A stretch of 64,000 nucleotides of DNA from Streptomyces cynarae (GCF_025642135.1 NZ_CP106793.1:3393001-3457000); one strand, 5' to 3'; numbered from the stretch's first letter, positions 35,798 to 44,656 are shown. The notes: a model not told the origin generated them from the sequence alone. Program-made: numbers and translations.

Positions 35798-36892
35798 CTA
35801 CGAGTTCGCGGCGTCCCGGACCACGCCGCGACCCTCACCGACCTCCTCCGCGGGCACCTCCGTGCGCTTCCCCGCGGGCACGTCCGTGCGCTTCCCCGCG
35901 GGCACCTCCGTGTGCCTCTCCGCGGGCACCTCCGTGTGCTTCTCCGCGTACATCTTCGCGATCACCGCCTCGATGTCCGGCTCCCGCACCGACAGGTCCA
36001 CCAGCGGATACTCCGCCGCGACCCGCGCCACCAGCGGCGCCGCCGACTGCGACGCCGGGAACGCGAGCCACTGCCGCGGCCCCTCCACCCGCACCACGCG
36101 CGCGGGCGGCGCCTGGATCGGCGGGAGCTCCCGCTCCAGGTCGACCACCAGGGTGCGTTCGCTGTCGCCGACCTCGTGCAGTCCGGCGAGCGGGCCGTCG
36201 TACATCAGGCGGCCGTGGTCGATGACCATCACCCGGGAGCACAACTGCTCGATGTCCTGAAGGTCGTGCGTGGTCAGCAGCACCGTCGTACCGCGCTCGG
36301 TGTTCACCTCCCGCAGGAACTCCCGCACCTTCGCCTTGGAGATCACGTCCAGCCCGATCGTCGGCTCGTCCAGGTACAGCACCTCGGGATCGTGCAGCAG
36401 CGCCGCCGCGATGTCGCCGCGCATCCGCTGGCCCAGCGACAGCTGCCGCACCGGCACGTCCAACAGGGCGCCCAGCTCCAGCAGTTCGACCAGGCGGTCG
36501 AGGTTCTCGCGGTAACGGGCGTCCGGGATGCGGTACATGCGGTGCATCAGGCGGTAGGAGTCGATCAGCGGCAGGTCCCACCACAGGGTCGTGCGCTGCC
36601 CGAACACCACCCCGATGCGCTGCGCGAGCCGCGTCCGCTCCCGTGAGGGGTCGATGCCGGCGACCCGCAGCCGGCCGCCGCTCGGGGTCAGGATCCCGGT
36701 CAGCATCTTGATCGTGGTGGACTTCCCGGCGCCGTTCGGCCCGATGTAGCCAACCATCTCGCCACGCGCCACGGTGAAGGAGATCGAGTCCACGGCCCGC
36801 ACCTGCCGCCGCTCGCTCTTCAGGAACCCGGTCCTCTTGCGCACGTCGAAGACCTTCTCGACGCGGTCGAGTTCGATGAAACCGCCGCTCAT
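35798..36892 (-). CDS. ABC transporter ATP-binding protein (ABC-2 exporter)
   Basis: A 364-residue ATPase with Walker A GPNGAGKS (51-58), Q-loop VVFGQR, signature LSLGQ (151-155), Walker B VLYLDEP (171-177) and switch His in TTHD. The C-terminal domain (~235-320) is typical of COG4586-type ATPases. The last ~45 residues contain four 8-residue repeats of the form (K/R)xTEVPAx, encoded by 24-bp DNA repeats. It partners the two permeases transcribed just upstream (10 bp gap) to export an unknown substrate. Confidence 0.9.
   Translation of the reverse strand: MSGGFIELDRVEKVFDVRKRTGFLKSERRQVRAVDSISFTVARGEMVGYIGPNGAGKSTTIKMLTGILTPSGGRLRVAGIDPSRERTRLAQRIGVVFGQRTTLWWDLPLIDSYRLMHRMYRIPDARYRENLDRLVELLELGALLDVPVRQLSLGQRMRGDIAAALLHDPEVLYLDEPTIGLDVISKAKVREFLREVNTERGTTVLLTTHDLQDIEQLCSRVMVIDHGRLMYDGPLAGLHEVGDSERTLVVDLERELPPIQAPPARVVRVEGPRQWLAFPASQSAAPLVARVAAEYPLVDLSVREPDIEAVIAKMYAEKHTEVPAERHTEVPAGKRTDVPAGKRTEVPAEEVGEGRGVVRDAANS
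35850..35945 (-). repeat. Four 24-bp tandem repeats in the ABC ATPase gene
   Basis: Four consecutive 24-bp units (core GCGGGCACCTCCGTG) encode 8-residue repeats ending TEVPA or TDVPA at the C-terminus of the ATPase. Copies differ by one to four bases. Confidence 0.85.
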
Positions 36893-36901
36893 GATTCCCT
36901 C

Positions 36902-37801
36902 TCAGCTCCCCGTGCTCCGGTACGAACGCAGTCCCACCCGCCACGCCAGCCCCGAGAGCGCACAGCAGCCCGCCGCCACCAGCGGCGGGGCGAAGGCGGC
37001 CCAGGACGGCAGGTCGAGCGGATAGGGCCGCCCCAGCACATACAGCGCGGGCAGCCAGTTGACGAAGGCGAGCGGCAGCACGAACGTCACCCCGCGCAGC
37101 AAGTCCTTCGCGAACACCGTGGGCGGGTACTGCAACAGCGTCTGCCCGCCGTACGTGAAGGAGTTCTGCACCTCGGAGGCGTCCTGCGCGACGAACTGGA
37201 ACGCCGCGCCGGCCACGAACACCGCGCAGAAGATCCCGGCGCCGCTCGCCAGCGCCAGCGGGACCATCAGCACCTTCAGCGGAGTCCAGGAGACGTCCAG
37301 GGCGGCGACGGCGTACCCGAGGACCAGCACGCCCTGGGTGACCCGGCCGAGGCGGCGCAGCCCGAAGCGGTCCGCGGCGACCTGCGCCAGCACCGGCACC
37401 GGGCGCACCAGCAGCGTGTCCAGCGTGCCGTCGCGCACCCGCCGCCCCAGCCGGTCCATCGAGCCGAGCGCGAGGTCGGCGAGGCCGAAGGCGGTCGCGG
37501 ACAGGCCGTACAGGAACGCGACCTCCGGCAGGCTGTAGCCGCCGAGCGTGTCGATCCGCGAGAACATCAGCATGATCGCGACGAAGTCCAGCGCGGTGCC
37601 GGCGAAGTTGCCGAACGTGGTCATCGCGAAGGAGGCGCGGTAGGCCATGGTGGAGCGGATCCACATGGCGGTGATCAGTCGGTAGGCGCGCAGCCCCTCG
37701 CGCACCCGGCCGTAGGCCTCCGCGCGCGCCGGGCCGTACGGCTCCGTGCCCCTGGACTCGGTGTCGGCCACCCCGGACTCAGCCACCCCGGACTCAGCCA
37801 C
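36902..37801 (-). CDS. ABC-2 type permease (DUF990/COG3694-like)
   Basis: A 299-residue protein with about six transmembrane helices in the last 260 residues. These include SFAMTTFGNFAGTALDFVAIMLMF and a region VRDGTLDTLLVRPVPVLAQV typical of ABC-2 permeases. The GTG at 37801 overlaps the end of the preceding permease by 8 bp, which indicates translational coupling; the first ~30 residues (repeated ESGVA) are low complexity and an internal start is possible. It forms the exporter with the adjacent permease and ATPase. Confidence 0.85.
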   Translation of the reverse strand: MAESGVAESGVADTESRGTEPYGPARAEAYGRVREGLRAYRLITAMWIRSTMAYRASFAMTTFGNFAGTALDFVAIMLMFSRIDTLGGYSLPEVAFLYGLSATAFGLADLALGSMDRLGRRVRDGTLDTLLVRPVPVLAQVAADRFGLRRLGRVTQGVLVLGYAVAALDVSWTPLKVLMVPLALASGAGIFCAVFVAGAAFQFVAQDASEVQNSFTYGGQTLLQYPPTVFAKDLLRGVTFVLPLAFVNWLPALYVLGRPYPLDLPSWAAFAPPLVAAGCCALSGLAWRVGLRSYRSTGS

Positions 37802-38594
37802 CTTGGACCACCACCCGCCGGGTCGCCGCCGACTGCACCAGCCGCCCCGCGGCCAGCAGCACCACCGCCCACGCGCCCTGGAAGGCGTACGTCGACAGGG
37901 GGTCCGCCGTGCCGAGCAGCACGTCCAGGGGGGCCTGGAGCAGCGCCGACCAGGGCAGCACGCGGACGATCTCGCCGAGCGCGCCGGGGAAGACGTTCAG
38001 CGGCAGCAGCATGCCCGAGCAGAAGACCGCCAGCAGCCAGGACAGCTGGGCCACCCCCGCCCCGTCCAGCAGCCAGAACGCGCAGAGCGCCACGACGAAC
38101 CGGATCGCGAAGCTCACCACCACCCCGAACCCGACCGCGATCAGGAAGGCCAGCCAGGTCAGCGGGCTCGTGGGCAGCGCGAGCGGGAACAGCAGCGCGC
38201 CCACCACCAGCGGCACCACGCCCCGGCCGAGCAGGTGGAACAGTGCCCGCCCGGCGTCCGCGGACAGCCACCACAGCTGGAGGTCGGCGGGCCGGTACAG
38301 GTCGATGGCGATGTCACCGGTGCGGATGCGTTCGATCAGCTCGTCCTCGAAGCCGCCGCCCATCGCCGAGACCGTCATCAGCAGCGCCTGCCCCGTCCAC
38401 ACGTACGTCAGCGCCTGGCCCTCGTCGTAACCCCCCAGGTGCGGCCGTTCGTGCCACAGGGCCAGATAGGTGTATGCCAAGATCAATCCGAAGACTGTGT
38501 TGGTGAACACCCCCGCCGCTGTCGCGGTCCGGTAGGTCGCGTACCTCCGGAAACCACCGGCGGCCACAGCGGCGTACAACCGCCCTGCCCCCAC
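37794..38594 (-). CDS. ABC-2 type permease (first gene of exporter operon)
   Basis: A 266-residue protein with six hydrophobic helices and the ABC-2 features GGGFEDELIERIRTGDIAIDLYRP in the first cytoplasmic loop and FPGALGEIVRVLPWSAL near the end. GTG 38594 follows GGGAGGA at 5 bases. It is the promoter-proximal gene of the three-gene exporter (permease, permease, ATPase). Heterodimeric permeases of this type (COG4587/COG3694) with COG4586 ATPases are widespread in actinobacteria with unknown substrates. Confidence 0.85.
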   Translation of the reverse strand: MGAGRLYAAVAAGGFRRYATYRTATAAGVFTNTVFGLILAYTYLALWHERPHLGGYDEGQALTYVWTGQALLMTVSAMGGGFEDELIERIRTGDIAIDLYRPADLQLWWLSADAGRALFHLLGRGVVPLVVGALLFPLALPTSPLTWLAFLIAVGFGVVVSFAIRFVVALCAFWLLDGAGVAQLSWLLAVFCSGMLLPLNVFPGALGEIVRVLPWSALLQAPLDVLLGTADPLSTYAFQGAWAVVLLAAGRLVQSAATRRVVVQGG

Positions 38595-38796
38595 GGGAGT
38601 CCTCCCTTCGACGTGTTCCGGGCGAAGCGCAGGAGCCTAGCGCGCGGACGAAGTGGGGTACCACACGTTTTCCCGCGCGGAACGTCCCTCGTGCCGGGAA
38701 CTGGAACGCAAGGTGCGACAGTCTTCATCAGGGGATGCAGATGGCGTACGAGGACGTACGGGAACGTACGACGCGAAACGGGAGTCCGGCACCACG

Positions 38797-41253
38797 ATGA
38801 GCGACGAGCCACAGCCGCAGAAGAGCAGCCAGGTCGTGGCGTCCGCAGAACCGCGGACGACACCTGTCGCCGCGCTCCCCGGCGACGGCCCGAAGCGGCC
38901 GAAGCGCACGGGATGGCGCCGACTGGTCCCCACCTGGAAGACGGTGCTCGGCACCCTCGTGGTGGGCCTGCTGCTCCTGGTCGGACTGTTCGCCCTCGGC
39001 TACTACACGGTCAAGATCCCGGCGGCGAACGCGGCGGCCACCAAGCAGAGCAACGTCTACCTGTACGCGGACGGCAGCGAGCTGGCCCGCGACGGCACCG
39101 TCAACCGTGAGAACGTCAAGCTCGCGCAGATCTCCAAGGCCGCCCAGCACGCCGCGCTCGCCGCCGAGGACCGCGACTTCTACACCGAGTCCGCCGTCGA
39201 CCCCAAGGCGATGGTCCGCGCGGCCTGGAACACCGCCACCGGCAAGGGCAAGCAGTCCGGCTCGACGATCACCCAGCAGTACGTGAAGAACTACTACCTG
39301 GAGCAGCAGCAGACCGTCACCCGCAAGGTGAAGGAGTTCTTCATCGCGATCAAACTGGACCGCGAGAAGAGCAAGGACAGCATCCTCGAGGGCTACCTCA
39401 ACACGAGCTACTTCGGCCGCAACGCCTACGGCATCCAGGCCGCCGCCCAGGCCTACTACGGCGTGGACGCCAAGGACCTCACGGTCGGCCAGTCCGCCTA
39501 CCTCGCCGCCCTGCTCAACGCGCCCAGCGAGTACGACGTGATCGCGCACCCCGAGAACAAGGGCGCGGCGCTGGCCCGCTGGAACTACGTCCTCGACGGC
39601 ATGGTCAAGAAGAACTGGCTGAGCGCCGCCGAGCGCCAGAAGGTGACCTTCCCCGCGCCCCGCCAGCAGGTCCACGCCTCCGGCATGTCCGGGCAGCGCG
39701 GCTACCTGGTCGAGGCGATCAAGGACTACCTCACCAGCAACAAGATCATCGACGAGGACACCCTGGGCCGCGGCGGCTACCGCATCACCACCACGCTGGA
39801 GAAGTCCAAGCAGGACGCGTTCGTCAAGGCCGTCAACGACCAGGTGATGAGCAAGCTCGACAAGAAGAACAACAAGGTCGACCGGTACGTCCGCGCCGGC
39901 GGCGCCGCCATCGACCCGGCCACCGGCAAGGTCCTCGCGATGTACGGCGGCATCGACTACACCAAGCAGTACGTCAACAACGCGACCCGCCGCGACTACC
40001 AGGTCGGCTCCACGTTCAAGCCGTTCGTGTTCACCTCGGCGGTGGAGAACGGCTCCCGCACCCAGGACGGCGTCACCATCACCCCGAACACGGTGTACGA
40101 CGGCACCGACAAGCGGCCCGTGCAGGGCTGGTCCGGCGGGGCCTACGCACCCGAGAACGAGGACAACGTCTCCTACGGCCCGATCACCGTGCGCAAGGCC
40201 ACGGACAAGTCCGTGAACGCCGTGTACGCGCAGATGGCCGTGGACGTCGGCCCGTCCAAGGTCGAGCAGACCGCGATCGACCTGGGCGTGCCCGCCAACA
40301 CCCCCGACCTGCAGCCGTACCCCTCGATCGCGCTCGGCACGGCCACCGCGAGCGTCCTCGACATGACGCAGGCGTACGCGACGCTCGCCAACCACGGCAA
40401 GCACGGCTCGTACACGCTGGTCGAAAAGGTCGCCAACGGCACGGAGAACATCGCGCTGCCGCAGCAGTCCACGAAGCAGGCGGTCAGCCGGGAGGCGGCG
40501 GACACCACCACATCGGTCCTGCAGAGCGTGGTCGACAACGGCACCGCGACCGCCGCACAGGGCGCCGGCCGGCCCGCCGCCGGCAAGACCGGCACCGCGG
40601 AGGAGGACCAGGCGGCCTGGTTCGCGGGCTACACCCCCGACCTGGCCACCGTGATCGCGGTGATGGGCCAGGACCCGGACACCGGCAAGCACAAGTCGCT
40701 CTACGGCGCGATGGGCCTGCCCCGGATCAACGGCGGCGGCGCGCCCGCGCAGATCTGGGCGCAGTTCACCAAGGACGCGCTGCAGGGACAGCCGGTGAAG
40801 GACTTCGACCTGCAACTCCAGGCGGGCGCGGACCAGACGCTGGAGCCCCCGAGCACCGGGCCGACGGACCAGCAGCCCGGCACCACGGGCGACCAGTCGA
40901 ACGGCGGCACGACGGGCGGCCAGTCCACCACCCCGGGCCAGGACCAGGGCCAGACCCAGGGCCAGACGACGGGTGGCACCCCGGGCACGGGCGGTACGAC
41001 GACGGGCGGCACACCCGGCACCGGCGGTACGACGACCGGCGGCGGCACGGCGGGCACGGGCGGCACCACGAGCGACGGCGGAACGACCGGCACCGGAGGC
41101 ACCACCGGCGACGGCGGTACGACCGGCACCGGAGGCACGACGGGCACAGGCGGCACGGGCGGCACCGGGGGCACCGGTGACGGCGGCACGACGGGGAGCG
41201 GCGGGACGACGACGGGGGCAGGGACGCTCAGCGCGCAAGGCCGGAGGCTGTAG
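38797..41253 (+). CDS. Class A penicillin-binding protein with Gly/Thr-rich tail
   Basis: An 818-residue bifunctional PBP from ATG 38797 (GGAG upstream). A cytoplasmic tail and membrane helix (~53-75) precede the GT51 domain with Glu124 (AAEDRDFYTE), SGSTITQQYVKNY and NTSYFGR. The transpeptidase motifs are S405-T-F-K408, S472-V-N474 and K597-T-G599. From about residue 690 the C-terminus is a low-complexity TGGTTTGGTPGTGG-type tail of over 100 residues, probably a flexible wall-embedded extension. It lengthens and cross-links peptidoglycan at the outer membrane face. It is the paralogue of the PBP at 21278. Confidence 0.93.
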   Translation: MSDEPQPQKSSQVVASAEPRTTPVAALPGDGPKRPKRTGWRRLVPTWKTVLGTLVVGLLLLVGLFALGYYTVKIPAANAAATKQSNVYLYADGSELARDGTVNRENVKLAQISKAAQHAALAAEDRDFYTESAVDPKAMVRAAWNTATGKGKQSGSTITQQYVKNYYLEQQQTVTRKVKEFFIAIKLDREKSKDSILEGYLNTSYFGRNAYGIQAAAQAYYGVDAKDLTVGQSAYLAALLNAPSEYDVIAHPENKGAALARWNYVLDGMVKKNWLSAAERQKVTFPAPRQQVHASGMSGQRGYLVEAIKDYLTSNKIIDEDTLGRGGYRITTTLEKSKQDAFVKAVNDQVMSKLDKKNNKVDRYVRAGGAAIDPATGKVLAMYGGIDYTKQYVNNATRRDYQVGSTFKPFVFTSAVENGSRTQDGVTITPNTVYDGTDKRPVQGWSGGAYAPENEDNVSYGPITVRKATDKSVNAVYAQMAVDVGPSKVEQTAIDLGVPANTPDLQPYPSIALGTATASVLDMTQAYATLANHGKHGSYTLVEKVANGTENIALPQQSTKQAVSREAADTTTSVLQSVVDNGTATAAQGAGRPAAGKTGTAEEDQAAWFAGYTPDLATVIAVMGQDPDTGKHKSLYGAMGLPRINGGGAPAQIWAQFTKDALQGQPVKDFDLQLQAGADQTLEPPSTGPTDQQPGTTGDQSNGGTTGGQSTTPGQDQGQTQGQTTGGTPGTGGTTTGGTPGTGGTTTGGGTAGTGGTTSDGGTTGTGGTTGDGGTTGTGGTTGTGGTGGTGGTGDGGTTGSGGTTTGAGTLSAQGRRL

Positions 41254-41278
41254 CGGCAGGGTCCTCGCCGTGTGCGAC

Positions 41279-41308
41279 GGCCGGCACCGGATCACACCGG
41301 TGCGGGCC
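41279..41308. terminator. Bidirectional hairpin between PBP and bcp
   Basis: GCACCGG-ATCACA-CCGGTGC with outer GGCC/GGCC arms lies between two convergent genes. Confidence 0.6.
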
Positions 41309-41334
41309 GCTCGCATGCGTGGCAGGCGGGACGC

Positions 41335-41802
41335 TCAGATGCCCAGATCCTTGATGATCTTCGCCACGTGGCCCGTCGCCTTCACGTTGTACAGGGCGCG
41401 CTCGACCTTGCCGTCCTCGTCCACGATCACCGTGGAGCGGATGACGCCGACGACCGTCTTGCCGTACAGCTTCTTCTCGCCGAAGGCGCCGTACGCCTCC
41501 AGCACCTTCTTGTCGGGGTCGGCGAGGAGGGTGACCTTCAGGGACTCCTTCTCGCGGAACTTCGCGAGCTTCTCCGGCTTGTCCGGGGAGATGCCGATGA
41601 CGTCGTACCCGGCGCCCGCGAGCAGCTGGAGGTTGTCCGTGAAGTCGCACGCCTGCTTGGTGCAGCCGGGGGTGAGCGCCGCCGGGTAGAAGTACACGAT
41701 GACCTTGCGGCCCTTGTGGTCGGCCAGGGAGACCTCGTCGCCGTCGGCGTCCGGCAGGGTGAAGGCGGGGGCGGTGTCGCCGGGCTGGAGTCGCTCGCTC
41801 AT
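41335..41802 (-). CDS. bcp: Thioredoxin-dependent peroxiredoxin Bcp/PrxQ
   Basis: A 155-residue AhpC/TSA-family peroxiredoxin. The catalytic segment is FYPAALTPGCTKQACDF with peroxidatic Cys47 and a second Cys52 five residues later, the spacing of PrxQ/Bcp enzymes that form an intrahelical disulfide. The usual proline and threonine of the active site (Pro45, Thr44) are present. It reduces H2O2 and organic peroxides with thioredoxin in the cytoplasm. It is divergent from the DUF3618 gene. Confidence 0.95.
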   Translation of the reverse strand: MSERLQPGDTAPAFTLPDADGDEVSLADHKGRKVIVYFYPAALTPGCTKQACDFTDNLQLLAGAGYDVIGISPDKPEKLAKFREKESLKVTLLADPDKKVLEAYGAFGEKKLYGKTVVGVIRSTVIVDEDGKVERALYNVKATGHVAKIIKDLGI

Positions 41803-41991
41803 CGGTACCTCACGGGGCAAGGGGCGGATCACGCCGATCACGCGGTCAGCGGTTTACCGGACGAGCCTAATCTCCTTCGGACCCTGCATGGGGGTGCCGA
41901 TGGGTGCCTTCGGCACGAAGCTGACAGACTGTCCAGCACAGAATCAGGAAATTGCGCGGAACACGTCGCACACGACCACGGAGGAAGCGCG

Positions 41992-42330
41992 GTGACGGAC
42001 ACGTCGAGCACACCGGACACCAGGACTCCGGCCGAGATCGAGGCGGACATCAAGCGCCGCCGCGAGACGCTGGCCGAGACGCTCGACGAGATCGGCGTCC
42101 GGGTGCACCCGAAGACGATCGTCGGGGACGCCAAGGCCAAGGTCGTCTCCAACATCGACCACACGCTCGGGCGGGCCTATGTGGGCGTCAACCGGGCCGT
42201 CAGCGAGGTCAAGGGCCAGCTGGTCACCGAGGAGGGCGCGCCGCGGCTGGAGCGCATCGTGCCCGTGGCGCTGGTCGTGGTCGGCGTCGTGGGACTGCTC
42301 GCGCTGGGCTCCCGGCGGCGCAGGGCCTGA
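41992..42330 (+). CDS. DUF3618 membrane protein
   Basis: A 112-residue protein from GTG 41992 preceded by GGAGGAAG. DUF3618 signature: RTPAEIEADIKRRRETLAETLDEI, then AKAKVVSNIDHTLGRAYVGVNRAV and a single C-terminal transmembrane helix (IVPVALVVVGVVGLLAL) ending in a basic cluster. The topology is a tail-anchored protein with a helical cytoplasmic domain. Function unknown; the family is common in actinobacteria. Confidence 0.83.
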   Translation: MTDTSSTPDTRTPAEIEADIKRRRETLAETLDEIGVRVHPKTIVGDAKAKVVSNIDHTLGRAYVGVNRAVSEVKGQLVTEEGAPRLERIVPVALVVVGVVGLLALGSRRRRA

Positions 42331-42373
42331 CCCGGCCGCGCGCGAAGCCGTCGAAGGCAGGTAGGTTCAGGAC

Positions 42374-42715
42374 GTGAGCGAGAAGACCCACCACGACAAG
42401 TTGCCCATCCGGATGCTGCACGACCGCGTACTCGTGCGGCAGGAGACCGGCGAGGGCGAGCGCCGCTCCGGCGGCGGCATCCTCATCCCCGCGACCGCGG
42501 CCGTGGGCCGGCGCCTCGCCTGGGCCGAGGTCGTCGCGGTCGGGCAGAACGTACGGACCGTGGAGCCGGGCGACCGGGTCCTGTTCGACCCGGAGGACCG
42601 GGCCGAGGTGGAGGTGCGCGGCACCGCGTACGTCCTGATGCGCGAACGCGACCTGCACGCCGTGGCGGCGGACCGCTTCGAGGGGGCGGAGGACTCCACG
42701 GGGCTGTACCTGTAG
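42374..42715 (+). CDS. GroES-like (Cpn10-fold) protein
   Basis: A 113-residue protein with the chaperonin-10 barrel: IRMLHDRVLVRQ, GGGILIPATAA, GRRLAWAEVVAVGQNVRTVEPGDRVLF and VRGTAYVLMRERDLHAV. The mobile loop and dome regions are divergent from classical GroES (no GGI(M/V)L partner next to GroEL). The gene stands alone 43 bp after the DUF3618 gene. It is probably a second Cpn10-like protein rather than the main GroES; true chaperonin function is untested. Confidence 0.85.
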   Translation: MSEKTHHDKLPIRMLHDRVLVRQETGEGERRSGGGILIPATAAVGRRLAWAEVVAVGQNVRTVEPGDRVLFDPEDRAEVEVRGTAYVLMRERDLHAVAADRFEGAEDSTGLYL

Positions 42716-42734
42716 AACAACGGCGTTCACCCGA

Positions 42735-42768
42735 AAAGGGGCTGGTGACCATCGTCACCAGCCCCTTT
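42735..42768 (+). terminator. Rho-independent-type terminator after the GroES-like gene
   Basis: A perfect 15-bp stem (AAAGGGGCTGGTGAC / GTCACCAGCCCCTTT) with the 4-base loop CATC lies 20 bp after the stop. Confidence 0.88.
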
Positions 42769-42841
42769 CGCCGTGCCTTTCCGATGAGCGGTTCGTTACT
42801 CCGTACGAGATCACGAACACACGGTCGAGAACGGAGGGGGC

Positions 42842-43864
42842 ATGGCCACGGCGGACAAGTACCAACGGAACACGCTCGCGGAGGCAGTCGCCGAGTCCCA
42901 TACCTGGAATGACCTCATGCGCCGTCTGGGGCTCAAGCCGAGCGGTGGACAGCGGCGCGTACTGCAGCGGCAAGTCGCCGCCCACGGGATCGACACCGCC
43001 CACTTCAAGCAGCGCAGTCCCTGGCGCAGATATCCGGACGCCGCGATCGCCGCAGCGGCGGCATCGTCCACAACGCTGCGTGAGGTCGCATTGAAACTTG
43101 GGGCCACACCAGCGACCGGAACCCTCGCGCACATCCGACGCCGTATCGCCGCTGCGGGGATCGACATCAGCCACTTCCCGGGCATCGACCGCGTGCACCT
43201 GGACCTGCCGTTCACCGACGAGGAACTGCGGGCCGCGGCCGCATCCGCCCACAGCCTGCGGGGAGCGGCCGCGGTTCTGGGAGTCCCCGACGACAGCCGG
43301 TCACGCAGCGTACTAGGGCGCATGTTCCGAGAGCGGGACATTGACACGTCGCACTTCAGGAACACCCGCTTGGCGATCCCTGAGCAGGAGCTTCGCTCGG
43401 CCGTACCCGCAGCCACGAGCTACGCCGATCTCATGCGCGCCCTGAGACTCCACGTGAACGACACGAATCACAGGCGCATCCGCCGTAAGGTCGCCGAGCT
43501 CGGCCTGGACACAAGCCACTTCACTCGACGCCCCTGGGGCTCAGTGCAGACAAGCCCGCGCACGGCCATGAGGGAGAAGGTACTGGTGGTCCTCCCGCCC
43601 GGATCCGCGCGTCCGAACCGGGCACGGCTGCATGCGGCCTTGCAAGATTCAGGGATTCCCTGTCAGTGCGCCACCTGCGGAAACCCGGGCCAGTGGCTGG
43701 GGCAGCCGATCACACTCCAGATCGACCACATCAACGGTGACTGGCTGGACAATCGCGTCGAGAACCTGAGGTATCTGTGCCCGAACTGCCATGCTCTGAC
43801 AGTCACATGGTGCCGCCAGAAAGTCGGGCGCCGCACAGAGCATCCGGACCCACCCGTACACTGA
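42842..43864 (+). CDS. HNH endonuclease with four N-terminal DNA-binding-like repeats
   Basis: A 340-residue protein. Residues ~8-225 contain four ~50-residue repeats, each a helical module (for example LREVALKLGA, LRGAAAVLGV, YADLMRALRL) ending in the motif (I/L)D(T/I)(S/A)HF. The C-terminal HNH domain has C276/C279, DHINGD (295-300), the DNRVENLR segment and CPNCH (C313, C316). This layout is familiar from homing-type HNH proteins of actinophages and actinobacteria. It lies 41 bp upstream of a tRNA-Leu gene. It probably cuts DNA at a long asymmetric site read by the repeats; mobility is inferred. Confidence 0.85.
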   Translation: MATADKYQRNTLAEAVAESHTWNDLMRRLGLKPSGGQRRVLQRQVAAHGIDTAHFKQRSPWRRYPDAAIAAAAASSTTLREVALKLGATPATGTLAHIRRRIAAAGIDISHFPGIDRVHLDLPFTDEELRAAAASAHSLRGAAAVLGVPDDSRSRSVLGRMFRERDIDTSHFRNTRLAIPEQELRSAVPAATSYADLMRALRLHVNDTNHRRIRRKVAELGLDTSHFTRRPWGSVQTSPRTAMREKVLVVLPPGSARPNRARLHAALQDSGIPCQCATCGNPGQWLGQPITLQIDHINGDWLDNRVENLRYLCPNCHALTVTWCRQKVGRRTEHPDPPVH

Positions 43865-43905
43865 GCACGCGAAACGACACAGGAAGATGAAGTGTCCGTT
43901 TTATC

Positions 43906-43989
43906 GCGGTCGTGGCGAAATAGGCATACGCGCGGGTTTTAGGTGCCCGTGGGAGAAATCCCGTGTGGGTTCGAGTCCCACCGACCGCA
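43906..43989 (+). tRNA. tRNA-Leu, anticodon UAG
   Basis: An 84-nt gene with a perfect 7-bp acceptor stem (GCGGTCG/CGACCGC) and discriminator A. The D arm contains AAATAGGCA, and the anticodon loop TTTAGGT reads UAG (codons CUA/CUN). A long class II variable arm and a T arm with GGTTCGAGTCC complete the fold. The CCA end is not encoded. It is not the bldA tRNA, whose anticodon is UAA. Confidence 0.95.
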
Positions 43990-44006
43990 CACAGACACGG
44001 CATGAC

Positions 44007-44042
44007 GAAAGGCCCGGTCCGAGCAAGGGACCGGGCCTTTCG
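44007..44042. terminator. Terminator between tRNA-Leu and rdgB
   Basis: AAAGGCCCGGTCC and GGACCGGGCCTTT form a perfect 13-bp stem with a 7-base loop and serve both converging units. Confidence 0.88.
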
Positions 44043-44053
44043 CGCAGCCTGTG

Positions 44054-44656
44054 TCAGCCCAGCAGTTCGTGCACCACCGGTGTCAGCGCGCGGAATGCCT
44101 TGCCGCGGTGGCTGATCGCGTTCTTCTCCTCGGGGGTCAGTTCGGCGCAGGTGCGGGTCTCGCCCTCCGGCTGGAGGATCGGGTCGTAGCCGAAGCCGTT
44201 CGTGCCGGTGGGCTCGTGGCGGAGGGTGCCGCGGAGTTGGCCCTCGACCACACGTTCCGTGCCGTCGGGGAGGGCCAGGGCCGCCGCGCAGGCGAAGTGG
44301 GCGCCGCGGTGGGCGTCGTCGATGTCCGCGAGCTGGGCCAGCAGCAGGTCCAGATTCGCCTTGTCGTCGCCGTGCCGGCCCGCCCAGCGCGCGGAGAAGA
44401 TGCCGGGCGCGCCGCCCAGGACGTCGACGCACAGGCCGGAGTCGTCCGCCACCGCGGGCAGTCCCGTGGCCTTGGCCAGGGCGTGGGCCTTGAGGAGGGC
44501 GTTCTCGGCGAAGGTGACGCCGGTTTCCCTGACGTCGGGGATGTCGGGGTAGGCGTCCGCGCCGACCAGGTCGTGCGGGAGGCCCGCTTCGGCGAGGATC
44601 GCCCTGAGTTCGGTGATCTTTCCGGCGTTGCGTGTGGCGAGGATCAGGCGGGTCAT
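44054..44656 (-). CDS. rdgB: Non-canonical purine NTP pyrophosphatase (RdgB/Ham1)
   Basis: A 200-residue Ham1-family protein: LILATRNAGKITELRAIL at the N-terminus binds the nucleotide phosphates. TFAENALLKAHALAKATGLPAVADDSGL carries the metal-binding acidic residues, and GTNGFGYDPIL plus ISHRGKAF complete the purine pocket. It hydrolyses dITP, ITP and XTP to monophosphates, cleaning the nucleotide pool. The position next to rph is the conserved actinobacterial order rph-rdgB, here with a small lipoprotein gene between them. Confidence 0.95.
   Translation of the reverse strand: MTRLILATRNAGKITELRAILAEAGLPHDLVGADAYPDIPDVRETGVTFAENALLKAHALAKATGLPAVADDSGLCVDVLGGAPGIFSARWAGRHGDDKANLDLLLAQLADIDDAHRGAHFACAAALALPDGTERVVEGQLRGTLRHEPTGTNGFGYDPILQPEGETRTCAELTPEEKNAISHRGKAFRALTPVVHELLG

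Noticed and set aside
40970-41210. Pro-rich antisense proteins opposite the PBP Gly/Thr tail
   Set aside because: They arise from reading the low-complexity tail backwards.
38728-41316. Very long antisense frame opposite the class A PBP gene (862 codons)
   Set aside because: It is an artefact of GC-rich codon bias; the sense strand carries all PBP catalytic motifs and the antisense product is low-complexity Arg/Gly/Val sequence with no domain.
43906-43989. Possible bldA tRNA
   Set aside because: The anticodon read from the loop TTTAGGT is UAG, so this is an ordinary tRNA-Leu for CUN codons and not the UUA-reading bldA tRNA.
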